Of a stretch of DNA of 64,000 nucleotides, positions 59,701 to 64,000 are shown piece by piece. The notes below the pieces were generated by a model. The model was not told where the DNA came from, did not search any database, and saw nothing but the letters and a program-made list of their open reading frames with translations. The translations under genes and the position numbers were made by a program. Position 1 is the first letter of the stretch, and every line of letters starts with the position of its first letter. This stretch comes from Trogon surrucura (lineage: Eukaryota > Chordata > Aves > Trogoniformes > Trogonidae): NCBI GenBank assembly GCA_020746105.1, contig CM036621.1, positions 28,105,501 to 28,169,500 on the forward strand, given 5' to 3'.

Positions 59701-62700
59701 ACAACCCAATGCCACCATGACCACTAAACCATGTCCCCAAGTGCCACGTCTACACATCTTTTGAACACCTCCAGTGATGGCGACTCCACCACTTCCCTGG
59801 GAAGCTTGTTCCAATGCCTCATCACTCTTTCAGTAAATAAATTTTTCCTGATATCTAATCTAAACCTCTCCTGGTGCAACTTGAGGCTATTTTTTCTTGT
59901 CCTATTGCTAGTAACTTGGGAGAAGAGACCAACACTCACCTCACTGCAACCTCCTTTCAGGTAGTTGTGGAGAGCTATGAGGTCTCCTCTCAGCCTCCTC
60001 TTCTCCAGGCTAAACAATCCCAGCTCCCTCAGTTGCTCCTCATAAGACATGTTCTCCAGACCTCCCACCAGCTTCATTCCTCTTCTCTGGACCCACTCCA
60101 GCACCTCGATGTTTTTCTTACACTGCAATGCTCAAAACTGAACACATTTTTAAATAGGCACATTTTTAAATAGCAGTAAAGAAAAAATAAAAAAAACAAG
60201 CCTAGTCCCGATATGCTGCTTGAAGCCAAGAACAGTGACAAAAAATAAACCTCACCACACTGGTGAAGTGCCTTTCTCCAAAAGGCTAACTGTGGTTTGA
60301 TAGTTTCCCTGTCTTTCCAGAGAGACAGTGATTTCTGGCTTTGCAGAGCACTCCACTGCACTAGCCTGGAACATCAGTTCTCAGACGTGTTAGATCACAA
60401 TACAAATATTTTTCATTTTTTTTTAGTTATTAGGGTTTTAAACTATAAAAGAAAATCCCAGATAAAATTGTTATTAACCCCTGTTTTTGGAAGATCATAA
60501 GGCATTTCATTGCAGGAAAATGGAAAACAGTTACACATCTGTAAGAACAGAAAAGAGGGGAAAGGTCCAACAAGTATAAGCTTTGATCTTTTAAACCTCT
60601 CCCTGCTCAGTGTTTACTTGTGATGCTGACTCATCCTTTCTCATTTCCTCTGAAAGAGACAGAGTCATGAACTGGAAAGCTGCCCTTTGCCCTTTCACCT
60701 ACTGATGTCTTTAATGTCTTTTCTCCTGTCTGTTTTTTCCTATCTGTCTGCTGCTTGGTACTCGGTACCAGATGTCCTACAAGCCTTTGAGATAGGGTGA
60801 TTTGGTTGGGTGGCTGAGGGTATTCCTGTTAAACTGTGTCCATTTTTTAAAGCGTGGAGTCCTTAGTGCGAGTTTTATCCAGGAAAAATGAACTTTCTAC
60901 ATTTGGAGGTGAAAAGAGACTTATTTTCAGTGTGCACTCTTGTCTGGCAGAAACCCGAGAGATCTTTGTACAAGCTGTGGGAGCTAGGATTCCTTCAGCA
61001 GACAAAAAGCCCAATAGATGAGTGGTGACACCTTATGCTCTTAATGCACCCGAAAAAGCAGTGCTGCTGCGGGGATGCTGAAGGTGTGTGAAGAAATTCC
61101 CTGATTGTTTTCGCTGGGGTATCTAGGAAAGAGAGCGCATCTTCACCCCACTACTTATTCTGGACTTGCTCCTGCACAGAGCCCTCAAGATACTTTGCAA
61201 AAGGGCTGATAATGATGTATTTGCATCCAGCTTGCCCTAGCCACTGGCATTCTTAGGGTTGGACGCGTTCCTGTGTGATCTACTGTAGATCATCCTGCTC
61301 TGGCAGGGGGGCTGGACTAGATGATCTTTTGAGGTCCCTTCCAGCCCTTAATGTTCTGTGATTCTGTGATTTCTACTTGGAAAAAAGAATTGGAAATTCT
61401 GGCCTGGGAAAGTTATGTTGATGTGCAGGCAGTATCTTTTTTTACTGTTCTGTAAACACTTTAAAAGATAGTTGAAGGCCTAGCACAGGCAAAGTGTATC
61501 TACAGCTTTGAGGTACAAATACATTTTCTCCAGGATTTTAATATTTTATCCAGTAAATGCTCAAAAAATCTCCTTCTTCTGGGCTCAATGAAGAAAGTTT
61601 TAGTAAACCTAATGAAGACCTGCCCAGGAGTAGAGCTAGCTTAAATGCCTGATTTACAAGTCTGTTTCTGTTTTGGTCCTCGAGCTAGAATTTACCTACA
61701 TTTCTGACACTTTCGAAATTCAAGGTGAAGCTTTCCAACCTCCATTTACTGCCTAAAATGTTTGGTGTTCTTTTGTTGGTTTTTTTTTTTCCTTCCTTAG
61801 GAGGCCTCTGAGCTCTCCTCTCTAAAACCTCAGCTGTCCAAGCTGGGTGTCCCTCTCTACGCTGTTGTGAAAGAGAAGATAGGGACTGAAGTGGAGGATT
61901 TTCAGCATTATTTCAAGGGAGAAATCTTTCTGGATGAAAAGGTATAGTGAAGACGGTGTTCTCCTTTTGTTTAAAAACAAGCTTTTCAAGTTCCTCTTTG
62001 AAGATCTTGTATAAATAATACAGATGGAATGTAGTCTGAATGAAAAAGGGTTTAGTAGCATTGTAGTTTAAGTATTTAAGTAGCTTTGCTTTTCTATATA
62101 TATATATATATACTGCTCAGCTTACAAACTGCTCTGTAGCTATGCACTGATAACATGCAGTTGCAGGTTTATTTCTCCCCTCTCCTTTAACAGGTAAACA
62201 ACGATGCCTGTTAATATTTATTCCTTTCTTCCACTGGCCCTGTGACTTGCTGATGTTTATGATGTATGTATCAAGGTCTGAAGGTGACAGACATCATTAA
62301 TTCATGGTGCACAGGCCAAATTGCAGTGATGTGGTTTGTTCCAGTACACTGGCACTTGGCTGAATAGCCAGTCTCACGTCCTACAAAACCACAGCCCTGC
62401 TGATTTCTTAACCAAGAAGGCACATTTAGAAATCATTTGGCTTTGCAAGGAAGAAGAATATGTAATAATCAAAATCAACAAGAAGACACATTTAGAAATT
62501 ATTTGGCTTCTTAAGGAAAATGAATATGTACTACTCAGAATCAACTAGAAGTTACCTTTACTTTCCCTCCCTACTCTGCCTGTGTGAAAGAATCAGGGTG
62601 ACTTTTTCTTTTCTTAAAAAAAAACCACAAAAAACCCCACAACAAACAACCCAAACAAACAAACACAGATGGCTGATAAAGTCAGGACTTGGTACCACTT

Positions 62701-63431
62701 CAGCATTTTTATTACCGTACTTCAAAAATAAGAGAAACAATGTTTATCACAAAGCACCCTTGTTGTCAGCATTGGGGATGGAGATGTACATGGGGCTTAA
62801 GTACGGCTGGATCAGCTTAAAATTCACATGAATTCGGCAGCAGTGCCACTAGTTGGCTGTGTGGAGGTAAGGGGTCAGGTATGGTGTTAAGGAGGGGTTC
62901 AGGTGCAATTTCTTTTTAGTTCTTTTTGGTTAGCTTTTGTATGTTGTGACCTTTCTTGGATACAGGGTTGGCTGACTTTCTGAGTTTTGTTTGGGAAAAA
63001 ATGTCCTTTTCACATTGGCTGAGATACTTTCTGTTTCCCTGCAGAAAGGCTTCTATGGTCCACGCAGAAGAAAAATGATAATGTCGGGTTTCTTCCGCTT
63101 TGGAGTCTGGCAAAATTTCTTCCGAGCTTGGAAAAGTGGATATAGTGGTAACCTGGAGGGAGAAGGATTCACCCTGGGAGGAGTATATGTGATTGGAGCA
63201 GGAAGACAGGTACTGCAGACCATCTAGGAGGCTTTTACATCTCCTTTGTTTTCTGGAATTGTTCAGTTGCTGGTCGGTCAATTTCCTGTGGGGAGACTAG
63301 TGCATGAATTTCTCTCTTGTGTCTTTGACTAGGGTGTTTTATTGGAGCATCGTGAGAAAGAATTTGGAGACAAAGTCAGCCTTCCATCTGTCCTTGAAGC
63401 TGCTGAGAAGATAGAATCACAAACTTCATAA
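56728..63431 (+). CDS. SELENOU (PRXL2A): Selenoprotein U1 (peroxiredoxin-like 2A), Sec at in-frame TGA
   Basis: Thioredoxin-like redox protein of the PRXL2/FAM213 family. Coding exons: 56728-56905, 57275-57366, 61801-61941, 63045-63209 and 63333-63431 (TAA at 63429-63431). They give 224 residues; human PRXL2A has about 229. Residues 12-36 form a hydrophobic N-terminal anchor. The redox motif reads RRPG-Sec-FLCRE with Sec85 (TGA, 57,349-57,351) and Cys88; the mammalian form has Cys at 85. Downstream segments [46 protein letters not shown] and [13 protein letters not shown] are conserved, so the TGA is read through and this is not a broken gene. All introns are GT-AG. A SECIS-like hairpin lies in the 3' UTR. 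The start was chosen because MSFLPDVG aligns with the family start; a second Met is at residue 12. Confidence 0.95.
57349..57351 (+). other. TGA selenocysteine codon (Sec85) of SELENOU
   Basis: In-frame TGA between GGA (Gly) and TTT (Phe), three codons before TGC (Cys88), giving a UxxC motif. It lies 15 nt before the end of its exon, with three more coding exons downstream still in frame. SelU with Sec is established for birds and fish. Confidence 0.93.
57785..57829. repeat. A-rich tract with GAAA units
   Basis: About 45 bp of A interrupted by three or four G, in SELENOU intron 3. No retroposed element is evident upstream. Confidence 0.9.
58501..58706 (+). mobile_element. CR1 3' fragment
   Basis: GTTCTTTACCCTGAGGATGG through GGTTGCCCAGGGAGGCTGTG and TTTGAGGTCCCTTCCAACTC, ending TCTGTGATTCTATGAT. 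Located in SELENOU intron 3. Confidence 0.88.
59649..60146 (-). mobile_element. CR1 3' fragment (~0.5 kb) with open RT remnant
   Basis: Reversed CR1 tail starting ATCATAGAATCGTTAAGG. The minus strand keeps an open frame (59,724-60,128) for the RT C-terminus, with [19 protein letters not shown] and [16 protein letters not shown]. It is a different subfamily from the two MAT1A copies (ends [13 protein letters not shown] rather than [10 protein letters not shown]). Located in SELENOU intron 3. Confidence 0.9.
61258..61370 (+). mobile_element. CR1 3' fragment
   Basis: TTGGACGCGTTCCTGTGTG, CATCCTGCTCTGGCAGGGGG, TTTTGAGGTCCCTTCCAGCC, and a final TGTTCTGTGATTCTGTGAT. Located in SELENOU intron 3. 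Confidence 0.87.
62094..62111. repeat. (TA)n microsatellite
   Basis: Nine TA units in SELENOU intron 4, between the exons ending 61,941 and starting 63,045. Confidence 0.9.
62414..62545. repeat. 66-bp tandem duplication in SELENOU intron 4
   Basis: Two adjacent copies, 62,414-62,479 and 62,480-62,545, both starting AAGAAG-CACATTTAGAAAT and ending with an ATCAAC-type segment. The unit length is a multiple of three and an open frame crosses both copies, but there is no splice-site support for an exon. Confidence 0.88.
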
Positions 63432-63633
63432 GTGGAAAAATGTTTCTGATGACAGCTTGAGATGTAGAATGCATCTGCTTCTTGAACGTGCAGTTTAATT
63501 GCTTCTTAACTATTTAGTAATCAACGCAGAGGAAAGATTCTCTATTCAAACATAGAAAATGATGAAAATCCTCCTGGATCTTCTTTTTTTTGCTTTGCAG
63601 CCTTTCAGGTGGTCAGAATTTCAACTGCTCTGT

Positions 63634-63700
63634 GTCTGACTGCGTTAATGAAAGGCTGGGTCTAAAATCTGACCTAGCCTAGATGTTCTCAGTCAGAGAC
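63634..63700 (+). promoter_or_regulatory. SECIS element of SELENOU
   Basis: Hairpin in the 3' UTR, 203 nt after the stop codon. Helix I pairs 63,634-63,642 with 63,690-63,700 (nine pairs, two-base bulge AG at 63,695-63,696). The SECIS quartet is AUGA at 63,648-63,651 facing AGAU at 63,681-63,684, giving U49-U84, G50-A83, A51-G82 and A52-A81. Helix II pairs 63,653-63,662 with 63,671-63,680 (ten pairs, one G-U). The eight-base apical loop UAAAAUCU carries the conserved AA run 12 nt after the AUGA. This matches a type I SECIS. It recruits SBP2 and EFSec in known selenoproteins. Confidence 0.92.
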
Positions 63701-63782
63701 AGTTGGTTGAAAACCTGTCTACCTAGGGGAGAAAAACTCTGCTAAGGCAGGAGTAATGGAGTACCAGCTGAGGTTGAAAGAT

Positions 63783-63788
63783 AATAAA
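63783..63788 (+). terminator. SELENOU poly(A) signal (AATAAA)
   Basis: Canonical AATAAA about 350 bp after the stop and 83 bp after the SECIS, so the SECIS would be retained in the mature mRNA. Confidence 0.75.
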
Positions 63789-64000
63789 ACTTTATGTAAA
63801 TTAAATCCTTTGCTTTTTGCTTTTCATTAACATATAAACACACTTGTGTTTCTAGAAAACTAAATTGTGTCAGTCTAGCTTATTCTGAGATTCTGCATTC
63901 AAGACAAGCCACTATGTCTACCCAGTAAGTTTCTTGAGTTAACTACTCACTCGAGATCTACAGGTCTTGGTGTGATTCCCTGCAAAGAAGATTGAAGATA

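Noticed and set aside
63549-63580. Second SECIS candidate around AAAATGATGAAAATCC
   Set aside because: It has ATGA and an AA run, but I see no complementary helix II or GA partner at the right distance. The hairpin at 63,634-63,700 fits all constraints.
1-64000. CRISPR arrays, operons, tRNA or rRNA genes
   Set aside because: The window is vertebrate-type DNA. I saw no array of spaced repeats and no tRNA A/B-box pair that folds into a cloverleaf, though a tRNAscan search was not possible.

Overview
This window looks like a stretch of bird chromosome. It holds many CR1 LINE copies ending in the avian ATTCTATG octamer repeats, avian-type solo LTRs (ERVL-like and ERVK-like), and vertebrate intron-exon genes in CpG-island or TATA contexts. 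I cannot name the species. The order of MAT1A, DYDC1 and PRXL2A matches the block on human 10q23, but EXOSC3 sits between DYDC1 and PRXL2A here.

Layout, left to right. (1) 1-18,170: the 5' two thirds of MAT1A (methionine adenosyltransferase) on the minus strand, coding exons 1-6 of an expected nine; the last exons lie beyond the left edge. Intron 6 carries an almost full-length CR1 (about 500-4,828, plus strand). Intron 1 carries a second young CR1 in the opposite orientation (11,132-11,875), so the pair encloses exons 2-6. (2) 18,170-32,285: intergenic, with only small CR1 pieces, a 64-bp tandem duplication and a perfect 22-bp hairpin made from two CR1 ends. (3) 32,286-38,205, minus strand: a five-exon DYDC1 gene (163 aa) whose introns hold two solo LTRs with exact target-site duplications. 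(4) About 39,090-40,850: a CpG island that probably serves DYDC1 (leftward) and EXOSC3 (rightward). (5) 40,331-43,474, plus strand: EXOSC3/RRP40, four exons, 255 aa. (6) 43,555-51,300: intergenic, with one CR1 fragment. (7) 51,300-63,800, plus strand: PRXL2A, here in its selenoprotein form (selenoprotein U). It has a CpG-island promoter and noncoding exon, then five coding exons for 224 aa. An in-frame TGA at 57,349-57,351 sits where the mammalian protein has the first Cys of its CxxC motif.

The main result is the selenoprotein. The TGA lies in a UxxC redox motif, the frame is conserved after it through three more exons, and a complete SECIS-like hairpin is present in the 3' UTR at 63,634-63,700: helix I, AUGA/GA quartet, a 10-bp helix II and an apical AAAA. 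SelU with selenocysteine in birds and fish is established knowledge, so the family is not new, but conventional gene calling would break this gene at the TGA. Functionally MAT1A makes S-adenosylmethionine, EXOSC3 is an RNA exosome cap subunit, DYDC1 is a DPY-30-motif protein of sperm/cilia context, and SELENOU is a peroxiredoxin-like redox protein. They are neighbours, not a pathway.
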